From Paraconiothyrium sp. Pb-2020 (taxonomy: Eukaryota > Ascomycota > Dothideomycetes > Pleosporales > Didymosphaeriaceae): a stretch of DNA of 64,000 bases. The notes under the pieces were generated by a model, which did no database searches, had not been told where the DNA came from, and worked only from the letters and a program-made list of their open reading frames with translations. Positions within the stretch are counted from its first letter, which is position 1. Each line of letters begins with the position of its first letter. A program made the translations under genes and the position numbers. Positions 44,035-54,722 of this stretch are shown here, one piece after another. The stretch is taken from NCBI GenBank assembly GCA_022419385.1, contig JAJUBI010000006.1, forward strand, positions 1,054,001-1,118,000, in the 5' to 3' direction.

Positions 44035-45028
44035 CTAGGGAAAGGAACTACAACTCTTCAGATCTGTCTCATCAAATTTTCCGCATGACTCAACGACAGG
44101 CGTACCGTCCGGGCCCCTAACCCCAACCTCGAGCATATCCTCTAGCGTGAAAGGATCGAAGTAGAGTGGTTCCTCATTCTTCCCTACTACGGGGACACTC
44201 CGCGCTAAGGCTCCTCGCCAGAACCCATAGTGCACCTTGACACTAACCCGCGCAGAGAATCGGTTATTGTTTTGCCTCGTCACTATGAGTGGAAGTCGAA
44301 TATCTCTTGGAATGCCCGATTTCTCGATGCTGTCTTGCTCGACTACCCATGTAATGCTGTTGCGGTGTCGGCCACCACCTCTTACACCATGGACGACGAC
44401 ACGGCCTTTCTCGAGCTAGGCAATCTTGTCAGCAATCGAGCGCCAATAATGGGTCTCAACCTACATAACTCCTGCTTTTCTCTGTCCCCACCGATGCTCC
44501 AACTCCAAATTGGCCCGCCTCAATACCAGCATTGACCGACTCAGTCACCAAAGCATGAGATGTTTCGCCCTCGAAAAGCGCAGGATGGAATGCCGCAATA
44601 GCTGGATGTTGTTGCTTGTTCCTCGACACTTTTACGGACGGTTCATTCATTGGCGCGTCCTCGAACACGATGGTGATCTCAGCGGCCCTGATACGATATA
44701 GCCAGTTGGAGGATGCTCTCTGGAACGAAAAGTGCGTTCGGAGGAGGTATGCTGGGAGCTCATTGAAGGTGCCAATTTTGATAGGTCTTTTGAGTTCGGC
44801 CACGAGACGAGAGCCGCTGACGACTTCCGCAATCTCTTCTCTAGGTATGGACAGCTCTTGATCATCGCTGGCTTGGCGGCTGTCGAGGTACGTTGCTGAG
44901 TCGCTCGAGATCTGCAAAGGCACTGACCATGAGAAGGCTGCGTCGGTGGCAGTTGCATCGTTTACAAGCTCCTTGTTGCCTGCAGCTGCGTCGCTGGGTG
45001 TCGCGTCGCCTTTCGTTTCGGTAGCCAT
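44035..45028 (-). CDS. Uncharacterised beta-rich fungal protein beside a CHAT protease
   Basis: Two exons (45028-44465, 44415-44035) with a 49 bp intron (GTAGGT...GCTGAC...CCTAG) give 314 residues. The N-terminus is polar and probably disordered for about 35 residues. The body alternates strands and turns: VAELKRPIKIG, RTHFSFQRASSNWLYRIRAAEITIVFED, HPALFEGE, then a Gly-rich stretch FGVGASVGTEKSRSY, VVVHGVRGG, ITWVVEQDSIEKSGIPRDIRLPLIV, and VSVKVHYGFWRG near the end. I know similar stand-alone proteins in ascomycetes but no function. There is no signal peptide or clear membrane helix. It is divergent, across 542 bp, from the CHAT protease gene. A protease/substrate or toxin-like pair such as fungal gasdermin systems is a hypothesis only; I cannot show gasdermin homology. 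Confidence 0.7.
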
Positions 45029-45570
45029 GCTCAGAGTGTTCACATAACCAGAATGAGGAAAATGTACCCAGTCCGCGTAGTTATTTGGTACCTTTGAGTA
45101 CGCTGGCTTACAGCTGATGCCTAGTCTTTAGTGTGAATCATATAGCACGGATGTGCTACGGAATAACAAAGTACACGTCGTTGCACCCTTGCAACGCATG
45201 AAAAGAGGCGTCGAAATGCTTGCTATATATGGATGAGCTGAAAGCTGAAACAGTGCAAAGATTCCCTCGCTGCAAAGCTGCGACTGCCTGGCGCTAGGCT
45301 AGAACCTAGGTTTCGCGATCCCCGCAGCCCGATAGGAGGAGCGCAGCTCGTATTCGCGCAGCCTCGTGCCACGCAATCCTCGGCTTGACCGTATCCGCGC
45401 CAACATGCTGTATTACACATGGGTTGATTTGAATGGGACATTACAGCCGCACCCAGTAGGCACGATCACCTAAAAATCATAGGTGCCATAGACATACCTG
45501 CGCATGAGATTCGCACGCAGCGGACAAAACGTCAACGCAGAGAGCAAAGCAATCGACCGCACATCACAAT
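45029..45570. promoter_or_regulatory. Shared upstream region of the beta-rich protein and CHAT protease genes
   Basis: The two genes start in opposite directions from this 542 bp region, so they may be co-regulated. A TATATATGG element near 45225 lies too far from either start to assign. No gene is supported here. Confidence 0.4.
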
Positions 45571-48500
45571 ATGGCATCGAGTACGCAATCTCATCACGGC
45601 ATGCTCGCTTCCTTATACCACACGACTAAGCCCGAATACGTGGAGCATCTGGAGAAAGCAATCTGGACGAGCAAGATCGGGAAATACCGAGACGCTCTGG
45701 AAATCTTCAACAATCATCTGAGCCATGTCATTGACGTTCCAATTGTGCTCATCGAGCTCTCTTACCTACATTACCACAATTTCCGTTACAGAGATGTTTG
45801 CAATTTGCTGGAACCAAGGCTTGAACGATTGAAGCAAGACGATCCGACCAAGCTAGATGAGCCGGAATGGCGACTTCTCGCATTGATCTACAGCGTTGGT
45901 GCAAACCGGTGCAGAGGTTGGATGGAGCCCGGCATTACTGAGCTTCGACGCACACAACAATGGCTTGCAAGTCTTCCAGTCTCGGAGTATACTGAACTCC
46001 ATGTGCACATTGCCTGGCGGTATATAATAGCGTATCTCATGACGAGACTTCAAACTGAACTCGAGGGCAACCTCGACGATTATCATAGAGTTCCCCTTCC
46101 CAACGACCCTTCCTCCACCGTTGAATGGCAAGGCCTCGGCGATCTTCGGCGCGAGCTAGTGAAACAATGCAGGTGGAAAGAAGCGCAAGCTATCTTCAAG
46201 CCCGAGCTCAATCGTACGCCTCTGAAGCAGCGTCGCATCGTTGCAGAAGGCTTCCTTCAAGATTTGGACGAATGTTCAGACCCGAATAGGAACTTCATGA
46301 TCAGCAGCGTCCGCTTACAAATGGCGAAGGCAATGATTGAGGTACACGAACTAGATTCAGCCAAAGACGACATTGGAATCAGCATCAAAACATTAGATCA
46401 GTGGTGTGTTGATGTAGGCCTCAACAAGGGCGCGAGCGTTCCCCTACGCTTCGAGATCGAGCAAGTGCAGCTCGGTTTCATATCCGATCACGAAGAGCGA
46501 CTACGCACAGCCGTTAACCTCGCAGACCGCATGTCAGAATTCGGTCACTCCAACGAGTCCAGCTGCCTGGACGTCGCCGCGGAAACAGCAAACAAGGCTG
46601 CAGATCTCACCGGAAATCTCGATTACCGCAAACAGTGTCTAGCTCTCCGTGAGCGTCTAGAGCGCTACAACGAGGAGGTGACGGGCGATATTTGCGACCT
46701 CTCAACTCACGCGAACGAAACGCACAGCATTGCGCAGCACACCCATGTCGACGCACGCAAGGCGATTGAGTGGGTCGATGGCTTCATGGCGAAGTATCCC
46801 GACTTTAAAGCACCGCGGGTCATGGTATCTTTATGGACGAGAAAAGCTATTCTTCTGCACACTGTGCGGGACCTGGAAGCCGCGGAGGTAGCTGCAGCTG
46901 AAGCGCTCAAATGGAAAGCTCTGACGGGAAGTTGGAGGGGTGTCACTGTTCTTAATAGCAGCAATGTGATGGCTCCTGGAGACGGTGCTATTGGGGAAGC
47001 TCCTTACGACTCGGAGGAAGATAACGATGACGAGGACGGGATTCTGAGTGGCTGGACCAACGCCTATGGGGAGGAGAGGCCTTCTGTGATAATCAGCAAG
47101 ATGATTGGGTTTGCTTTGCAAGATGTTGCGGCTGGCCGACTTTCGGTACCAGACGTGTGCTTGGTGTTCGACATCCGCGATCATATTGAAGAGGGTGCTC
47201 TAGAGGATGCGCTAAACTCGCTCAAAGACGGTGACCAGACTCGACTCTTCAAACGTCTATGGTTGCCAGCAAAAAAGACTGAGGAGAAGGAGAAGACTGA
47301 GGAGAAGGAGAAAGAGGGTGAAGAAAAAGATGAAGACCAAACGCACGATGTTCGCTACGAGTTCGTCCGCAAGTGGCTTCAGCAGTTCGTTCGAGGTTCG
47401 CGCGATCGGCGTCTGATGTCCCTCCTTCGATTCCTTGACATCCGCAAAGATATGGCATCCGATGCAGGCCTGAGAGACATGGCGATTCGCGACTGCGAGA
47501 ACTTGCTAAGCCTCTGGGAGTCGCTGCCACGCATGCTGAAGGAATTCACTTCCTCCTGGTCATACGCGTGGCATGCGGCAATGGCCTGGAACTACTGGTC
47601 TAAATTCATAAGTGGCGGTCAATGGACACTGTTCGACAACTATCGGTACCTTCTCAAGATCGACGATCTGTGCGATATAGCAATCGAGGGCTACAGGAAG
47701 ACAAACCAAGTCACCGGGCTGGCCAACATCCAAAGGCTCCAGGCTCAAGTTGCACTACTTGTTCTCAGAAGGCTCTGCATATACAAGAAGCTCTTTTATC
47801 AGAAAGAGAGAACTGCGTTGGAGGAGCGCGTTGTGGAAATATCCAGGGAGCAATTCGGGGAGATTGAAAACGCCGAGAATGCAATTCCGGTTGTAAGAGA
47901 ATTAGGACTGAAACTGCTTATTGATATAGATGATGTATACACTAGCACCGAGCGGGAAGCATGTTGGGAAGATGGTCTTGAGGGCATCCAGAAACGTACC
48001 GAGTTGAGTCGAATGCAAATGAGCCACACTACAACGCGCTATGCTATACGACATTGGGTAGGTACATGTGCATGTGGACAAAAACCGTTGCTGACTCATA
48101 CTCTACCTAACAGATAGACGGAGTAGATGAGCTCTCAGAAGAAGCTAGAACCGCCGTTTGGCATCTGACGCAGAAATACAAAGCGCGATTGCTCTCTCTT
48201 GCGATTGGAATGTACCGTACCAATCCACCCAGTCTTATACAACGGATACAGGTTTCTGATGAAGCCTTGATGTATCAGGAAATGGTTGACCTACAAACCA
48301 AGATTGATGAAGCAGACCCGAAAGATCGATTCTACTTGCGACTACGCTTGGACGAGCATCGAAAGAAGAGTAAAGAGTACCCTCTGCTCAGGCAACTCAT
48401 CGAGCTTCGAGAAGGCACGCCACTTTCACTTGACAGTCTCGAGAACCTCACGAGCGAGCTAGACAATGATGTGGTTCTGGTTGATTGGTTTTACCTCGAT

Positions 48501-49550
48501 CCTTTTTTCGATCGTGGCAAGCTCCTGATGTTGACCGTCCGAAAGGGAGGGATTCCAACCGTTGCTGAGATTTCGGTTGATGTGAGCGCTGTTGAAAAAT
48601 GGAAGAAGGACTATCTCAACGCGTCGGATTGGCCCAAGGGCATGGATCCGCCCTTAGCCGGCACGCGCGTGAGACTTGAGTTCAACCAGGTCTGCGGCGC
48701 GGTTGTTCAGCCACTGGCGATGCGAACCAAACCGAGCGACATCCTCGTACTCTGCCCAACAGAATATCTGAACGGTCTACCATTACATGCACTTAACATC
48801 GAAGACGAGGCGCTGATCTGGCGCAACCCCTGTGTGTATATTCACAGCCACTCACTGTTAAGACCCTGCACATCGGCGGCACAATACGCGTTAGATATCG
48901 CCACGCCTATTAATCCAAAGTTTATTTCTGGGATTGCTGCTGAGGCTGGTGAGGCTGTCGCCACCTTCACCCAAGGCCGTGACAGCATTGGGGATCTGGC
49001 GGAGCAACTGCAGGGTACCGCCATGATTGATGAGTCTGCTACTAAGTCCAACTTCTTGAAGCATGCAAAAGAATCGCGCCTCATCCACATTCAGACTCAC
49101 TGCTCGTGGGACAGTAGCAGTCCCCTCGACCACCACATCGAGTTCGCCGCGCAAGAAGAAGATAGTGCTACGGAAGGCAAGTTGACAGCTCGAGAGGTGT
49201 TTGGACTGCGTCTCCAGCAAGGGGCACACCTCAACGTCATCGCTTGTTCAGGAGCAATGACAGATATCAAAGCTGGCGATGAGGTCATGGGCCTTGTTCC
49301 CGCAATGTTGTATTCTGGTGCTAGTTCGGTGGTCTCAACATTGTGGCCCACTCATGATGGTGTCGGCGCTCTTTTCTCTAGAGTGTTCTTTGACAACTTT
49401 GTTGAGCAGCGCGACGAGAAGGGTACTAAGTGGGTGAACATTGCTAGGGCGGTACAGGAAGGCGTAATGGAGCTGGACCCTGATCAAAACGCTGGGCTGT
49501 TGACATGGGCTTCAATCGTGTTGAATGGGTACTGGATGTTTGCCATTTGA
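45571..49550 (+). CDS. Helical-repeat (TPR-like) protein with C-terminal CHAT caspase-fold protease domain
   Basis: Two exons (45571-48057, 48114-49550) with a 56 bp intron (GTAGGT...CTAACAG) give 1307 residues. The first 800 residues are helical repeats of TPR character (for example EPEWRLLALIYSVGANRCRGW) with a Lys/Glu-rich insert around residue 570-590. The C-terminal 400 residues form a CHAT domain (PF12770). ILVLCPTEYLNGLPLHAL is the typical first block, LIHIQTHC carries the catalytic His (H1158), VIACSGA the catalytic Cys (C1207), and DEVMGLVPAMLYSGASSVVSTLW the following signature. Both catalytic residues are present, so activity is likely. CHAT proteases are clan CD relatives of caspases and separase; bacterial TPR-CHAT and gasdermin-activating CHAT enzymes cut partner proteins. 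The start at 45571 (ACAATATGG) is the first ATG. Confidence 0.85.
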
Positions 49551-49920
49551 TTAGTCTTCCACATTTAGCAACTAAATCAAGCAACGTTGGTATTTGACTA
49601 ATGTACGGGATGCATTGCCTGATCGTCCAGATATAGCTGGTGATACGATTGCATGGCTAGCTGTTGAGCGCAGAAAGTGGTCAGGTGGAAGATACGTGAG
49701 CTGTCCATGAGATATGGAGCAGCTCATGAAAAAGAAAGAGGATATCATCGAGAAAGATATGCTTAGGATGAGGATGGTATTTTGAGTTAACTACTCGTTA
49801 CTTCCAAGCCGTTGCCTTCTTTCCCTGAATCTAAGCGCACACCAAGTACAGCATCAAGAGATGTCAATTTTCTCGACGAGGATGGAAGTGCTTCGGGGGG
49901 CCTTGAAGCCTGTTCGGCTT
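49551..49920. other. Intergenic region, nothing supported
   Basis: This lies between the 3' ends of the CHAT gene (plus) and the decayed gene (minus). Confidence 0.4.
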
Positions 49921-50656
49921 TCAAGCTGCTTCGGCAGCTTGCATACCTAGATATGCTGGATAACCCAACATCGAATGTTTCGTTTGGATTTTTTGCTCCA
50001 CAATCATTTGTGCTGCTTCCAATCGCTCTTCTGGCGATCCAAAGAGCATATCGCATCTCGTGGCAGGCAGCGCAATTCTTCAGTCCTCTGGAGGTTCAAA
50101 GGCTTTCTTGAGACCGAGAAAGCAGCTGCGCCCCTCATCGCCCGTCACGAAATATAAGTGACCACACTGAATTCCGGATAGCTGAGCTAGGGAATTCGTT
50201 GACCAGACGATGTTGCGGAACTGTTCAGCCGTGCTCTTGGGCGACGATTGGGACGATGCGCCAATCCCCAAAAGGATTAGCGTGCTGGCTAGCCGTGAAG
50301 CGCGTTTTTCTCCGCATAGGGCCGCAACGGTTGCAGTGCTGTCTCCACCGATCTCTCCACCGCTCTCCACGTCATCTCCACAGACCGGTACATCCTCTAG
50401 TGCGTACCGCATCTTTCTTTGCAAATCCTTTGCATGTCCCCCAACCGGAGTATGTCCTCCAGGCGCACATCATTCCAATCTCCTCTACGACTGTAGGCAA
50501 ACCCTCGTTAATATGCTTTTGTGGGCTCAAAGAAGACGAGAGCTTGCCTGATATACGCGAAACGCTGCTTAAATCGTCGATCTCGGTAGTCAGGGCGAGT
50601 ATTGTGTCGAATTGCCTTCTTTCTTGGACAATCAAACTGTCTCGGTGTCGAACCAA
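49921..50656 (-). pseudogene. Decayed fungal gene of unknown family: one frameshift and one Trp-to-stop change
   Basis: Read on the minus strand, a coding-like frame begins near 50656 (QFDTILALTTEIDDL, VVEEIGMMCAWRTY, GTCK). At about 50427-50428 it must lose one G to continue as KDLQRKMRYALEDV. It then runs through GEKRASRLASTLILLGIGASS and RNIVWSTNSLA to FEPPED, meets TGA at 50080-50082, and resumes in the same frame as RIALPATRCDMLFGSPEERL to a stop at 49921. TGA stands where Trp (TGG) would fit. The helical, charged character holds across both breaks, which points to a once-real protein. I recall loosely similar ascomycete proteins of unknown function. Its true 5' end overlaps the last codons of the membrane-protein gene and no good ATG is seen, so the start may also be lost. 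Confidence 0.55.
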
Positions 50657-51582
50657 TCCCTGAACATCGTGCGTGGTCGCCGTGGAGCAGGTCTTCTAGG
50701 AGGAATAGGTTCGATGTGTCGCACGTTGTCTCGGTCCTCTTTCGCATCAAGGTTACCGGAATCGGAAGACGTTGATCCCCTTACAGAGATCCTATCGAGA
50801 ACTGACTTGAAGTCGTCCAGGAAGATGACGTCGGCCGTACACTTGAAGATGAAAGCAATCTAGAACATTAGCTTTGGCTACATGGACAGCAATATTCTAG
50901 CACGTACTTTCCACAACGGATTCTTTCCACGACAGGGCGTATCAATGACCAGAACGACAACAACATCGGCGATGACGAAGGCAATCGACAAGGCCATCGA
51001 CAACATTAGTACTAGGAACTTCCCACTTGTGCGAATGAGGTGGATGATACTGCAATCGTAGGCGCGTTTGATGATGTATATCAAGTAACCGGTCGTAAAG
51101 AGCCACCACGGCTCCCGGCAAAGAAACTCCCAGGGACGCAAGTGAACGAAGTAATCGCTTCCGAGGTTGTTGTTGTACTGGAAGAGGAAGTAGCATTCGA
51201 CGATCCAGTATGGCCACACCAATATTATCGTAATGAGGTAGATCCATTGCCCGGCTCTTCCCAGAAAGGGTTTGATTTTGATCCAGTTGATAATGTTATG
51301 GAGATTGTACGAGATGTAAAGCAGTACAGAAGTGCAACTCGAGTACCAGCCGGCGCCGGTTCCATCGAAAAATATGTAGGTTCCACGAAAAATAGCGAGG
51401 ATAATCTCGGCGAGAATGAGCTTATGAAGAAGCGCATGGCGACGGAAGCTTGCGACAGTTAGCAGCATGAGGACAACCAAGCCTCCGACCATGTAGCCTT
51501 GTCCCCATGCCTCAGCAATGATTCCGGACACTCCATCGACAGTGGTAGCACATCTATCGCGAGTGGATCCATTGTCAGACAT
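50632..51582 (-). CDS. Fungal multi-spanning membrane protein of unknown function
   Basis: Two exons (51582-50908, 50859-50632) with a 48 bp intron (GTACGT...TCTAG) give 300 residues. About seven hydrophobic helices are visible: GYMVGGLVVLMLLTVA, LILAEIILAIFRGTYIFF, SVLLYISYNLHNIINW, WIYLITIILVWPYWIVECYF, WWLFTTGYLIYIIK, LVLMLSMALSIAFVIADVVVVL and the spliced WKIAFIFKCTADVIFLDDF. CREPWW, YNLHN and the IFKC-DDFK ending are conserved in a large ascomycete family of unknown function. The cytosolic tail is basic and Pro/Arg-rich. The methionine at 51582 (MSDNGSTRDRC) is preferred over an upstream one at 51705, which adds an unlikely extension. Confidence 0.8.
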
Positions 51583-52694
51583 TCTGCAGAGGAAATGCAA
51601 AGGATGAAGATCACAAAGGGACGGCGCGGGACAAGGTACAAGTGCGGAGCGCCGTGCATCCGAAGTAGTTCCCCTTAGTGGTTTTCCCCACGCCTGATGA
51701 TGCATACGCTAGGATAGCCTGACCATAGATGCCCTAAAGCTGGGCAAGGCCGGAAGACTTTGGTGTCATCCCTAGAGGACTGGAGTCGCACCATTTATTG
51801 GTAGCCAGCCGAGCATTCGATCGCTGGGCTGTCGATCATTACCTTTTTGTCATCAAACCTCGCGTGCAAGAGCAGCGCCCTTTCGCATCGCAATCCAGAA
51901 ACTCCTTAATTAAAGATGATCGCCCCGAGGAGCCGCCGCGAAAAGTTGGCACACCAACACATATCCTAAATCGATGAAAGAGCATCCAAAGCATACCTCA
52001 GGTATGTTCACTTATGGCGAGGCTACGTTTGCTTGCAAGCGCTTGGCTCCTTCTCTTTTCAACAGTATTGATACCTGCTTTGGCCTTTGATCAGTTTGGC
52101 GGCATCTATAGCATTCGTTCTCATTAGGAAGCCGCCCTGTCCTGGGTGACAGTCTAACAATCCCGTCCCAGCGCACGGCGCAGGGAAAGGGCTGCGATCG
52201 GAGCTTGCCGGCTGGTTCGCTACTACCATGGAGCATTCCAAAGCGCCCCAAGGGGGTTTTTTTGTAATCATGTTTTCAACGTTTCGTGTTCAAAATCGTC
52301 TTAACATGGTCTTAACATCTGCGCTAACGCCTGAAAATGGTCTTACTATAGTTTTCAGACCAAAATGATCAAACAACGATCCACAAAAACACCCTTGGCG
52401 CACTACGGTTGCACCAGGCCCCGCGTTCACAGGCACACATAACAGTAATGCGCCATGGCCTTCACGTGCGGCAGATGACGCTAGACTATGCAACAATAAG
52501 TGCGAGCTCACAATGACGGAGCTAATGATGGCTAACTATGCAATTTCTACATTGTTTACTGACAATACTGTCTCTCAGATCCATCTCCCTGGCTTAAATG
52601 AGAGGAAAAGAACCTTGGAATCTCATCTAGAAACCCTCTTAGTAGATTCGAAGAAGAACGACTATCAAGGGTAATAATACGCACTACACTTAGC
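51583..52694. other. Divergent intergenic region of 1.1 kb, AT-richer toward its right end
   Basis: This separates the membrane-protein gene (minus) and the first of two C2H2-finger genes (plus). Open frames at 52012-52271 have no motif. Around 52260-52380 there are short near-repeats of GGTCTTAACAT. No transposon ends could be defined. Confidence 0.4.
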
Positions 52695-53441
52695 ATGTCT
52701 GCAGCAGATATCTCTACCCTACCGGCTCGTCGGCCCACACCAGAAATTCATGCGATCATGTCTATCGCTAACCTTGTACATAATGTGCAGAACATGAAAC
52801 GTTTGGACCGCAAGTTGGACCGCAAGTTTTGTGACTACTGCAATAGATGGTGCCGGGTAGACAACTTTGCTAGACACAAGAAGTCAAAGACGCATCTGAA
52901 AGCTGTAGCCGCTGCATCTGCAAATTCACCCGCTACAAACGCACCCGCTGGAAAGAACGTGAAGGTCGAGTCATCTAGCGCAGATGCCTCCCTCGCTGCA
53001 ACTGCACCTAGTGTAGAGGACTCGGCGGGCGGACAATCTGACCCAGATGTTCCCACTGAAGCTACATCCAGCGCAAAGGTGTCTGAACCTGCCAGCCCGG
53101 TTTCGCCAGGCACCAATGCTGCGCGCAAGACCACCGCTAGTAAGGGCGGCGTGTCCAAGTCGTCTGCTTCGAATAATAAGCCTGTTCGCAAGTCTCCTTC
53201 GAAGAGCCCAAAACCTGTTAGCAAGAAGTCTCTCGATAAGAAGGTGTTTACTGTAGCAGAAGACGAGCAGATTCTTCGTGGCTATTTTCAGCAAAAGGAA
53301 CCGAAAGAAATCGCCAAAGACATGGAAGGTAAGTCCGCAACTGCAATCTGGGCTCGGATTCGATTGATCGCAGGCTTGGGTGACACTCGCACTAAAACCG
53401 AGACTTATTTTCGAATTCTGAAAGAGTTCCATAACGTTTAA
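52695..53441 (+). CDS. C2H2 zinc-finger protein with C-terminal Myb/SANT-like helices
   Basis: A single-exon frame of 248 residues. After a short lead comes MSIANLVHNVQN, then a direct in-frame duplication LDRKLDRK, then one U1/C2H2-type finger FCDYCNRWCRVDNFARHKKSKTHL (C-x2-C-x12-H-x5-H). A long Ala/Ser/Pro/Lys-rich linker (about 75-180) follows. The C-terminal 70 residues (FTVAEDEQILRGYFQQKEPKEIAKDMEGKSATAIWARIRLI) look like a Myb/SANT-type helix-turn-helix. It is therefore probably a nuclear nucleic-acid-binding protein. The neighbour at 54204 shares the MSIxNL segment. No named family is recognised. Confidence 0.65.
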   Translation: MSAADISTLPARRPTPEIHAIMSIANLVHNVQNMKRLDRKLDRKFCDYCNRWCRVDNFARHKKSKTHLKAVAAASANSPATNAPAGKNVKVESSSADASLAATAPSVEDSAGGQSDPDVPTEATSSAKVSEPASPVSPGTNAARKTTASKGGVSKSSASNNKPVRKSPSKSPKPVSKKSLDKKVFTVAEDEQILRGYFQQKEPKEIAKDMEGKSATAIWARIRLIAGLGDTRTKTETYFRILKEFHNV

Positions 53442-53463
53442 GACGGTCAAGACGGTCAAGACA
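53442..53463 (+). repeat. Short tandem repeat after the zinc-finger gene
   Basis: The unit AGACGGTCA occurs twice in a row and is followed by a partial copy (AGACAA), starting right after the TAA at 53439-53441. It is probably a replication-slippage product. Confidence 0.6.
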
Positions 53464-54203
53464 ACGGAAGCACCACTGAAATGATGTCACACATTGCTTT
53501 GCGCTGACCTAGGGTGTATATCACATCGATTTGCGCCGGTCGTGATCGAAACTTCTTTATAATTTAATTGCATTCATAGGTTCCTACAATATATACACTC
53601 TTAAAGTCCTTGCCCTAGCAGTCTTGGAAATCGTACCCGTGAGTCGATTGCAATTATCAATGTCTTAGCTAAAGCAGAAATGTACATCCATAGGCTAACT
53701 CTTTCATTCATGTCCTGCTGGTCTCTAGTTTGTACCAGCCTGTTTTTTTCTAAGTACTGTCAATTTAAGCTGCGGTTTACAAGTGTCATAGAACCATTAA
53801 TATTACTACGAATGATCAGATTTGGCAAAGATTCTTCATGGCTATGGAAAGGTTTATTGAGACGCACATGATAAACCCACTCAATCTTGTTAGAGAGTAA
53901 AGATACATTTCAGTGAGCCGCGACATAAATGCAGGTCGGATTTTCGATGGAATTCATAATCGACAGTGATGTTCTTTGACCGGTTGTGACCTCCGAGACA
54001 AATAAGACGACATTTCACAACGCGTCGCAGCGACGATACATCAAAAACATTGTGCGGTAGTGTTGCTGGCGCTACAGTGTTCGATGTGACCAATGCCGGT
54101 AAACAATGTTCGCAAGAAGGTACATAAGGCTAATACACATGCCATTTTCGTGGAAGCAAAGTAAGAAGTCATCCTAAGAGAAATCCATCGAAGGGGTATA
54201 AGC
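53442..54203. other. AT-rich intergenic region between the two zinc-finger genes
   Basis: It begins with a short tandem repeat (AGACGGTCA twice plus a partial copy at about 53442-53463) directly after the stop codon. The rest is AT-rich with only short open frames (53680-53871, 53890-54093) that I do not support as genes. Confidence 0.4.
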
Positions 54204-54722
54204 ATGGATAATATGTCTGAAATTGAGTTTACTTCAGAGGTCTCACGTGAGCGGGCTCAAACGATCTCCTCTGTTATGTCGATCCAGAACCTGATCAATT
54301 GCGAGACAGACATCTCAAATCCACGCGAGCGGACCGGGATAGTTCAGTCCGAGAGTGCAGAAGATAAGCCGCAGAAATTTCTCTGTCTAACCTGCAATTC
54401 TGTCGTCAATGCCTCCTCTCGCTCGGGACACCAGAAGACAATCAAGCACCAGAAAGCTTTAGGGGTCGTCGATCCCGTGAACCCCGAAACCCACAAAAAG
54501 CATTTCTGCAAAGTCTGTCAGACTAGCGTTAGTGCTCAAGGTCGGGGGCGGCATGAGATGGGCATGCAACATTTAGAACTCGCGGGTGAATTACCTGTTC
54601 AACCAAAGTTGCGTCTCTGCGAATACTGTGGTTATGGCGTTCAGGTTCAGAATTGGACGAACCATAGGCGGTCGGCTCGTCATCGCAAGGCGACTGGTTA
54701 TCTGGATACAGACTTGGAGTAG
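54204..54722 (+). CDS. Small protein with three C2H2/U1-like zinc fingers
   Basis: A single-exon frame of 172 residues. After a polar lead with MSIQNLINCETD come three fingers: FLCLTCNSVVNASSRSGHQKTIKH, HFCKVCQTSVSAQGRGRHEMGMQH and RLCEYCGYGVQVQNWTNHRRSARH, each C-x2-C-x12-H-x5-H. No other domain is present. Spacing of six residues from the first to the last His fits U1-type fingers, which bind RNA or double-stranded nucleic acid as well as DNA. It shares the MSIxNL segment and finger style with its upstream neighbour, suggesting divergent duplicates. The ATG at 54204 is taken; a second Met follows three codons later. Confidence 0.65.
   Translation: MDNMSEIEFTSEVSRERAQTISSVMSIQNLINCETDISNPRERTGIVQSESAEDKPQKFLCLTCNSVVNASSRSGHQKTIKHQKALGVVDPVNPETHKKHFCKVCQTSVSAQGRGRHEMGMQHLELAGELPVQPKLRLCEYCGYGVQVQNWTNHRRSARHRKATGYLDTDLE

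Noticed and set aside
52012..52271. Possible transposon fragment upstream of the zinc-finger genes
   Set aside because: No terminal repeats, target-site duplication or transposase-like motif could be identified.
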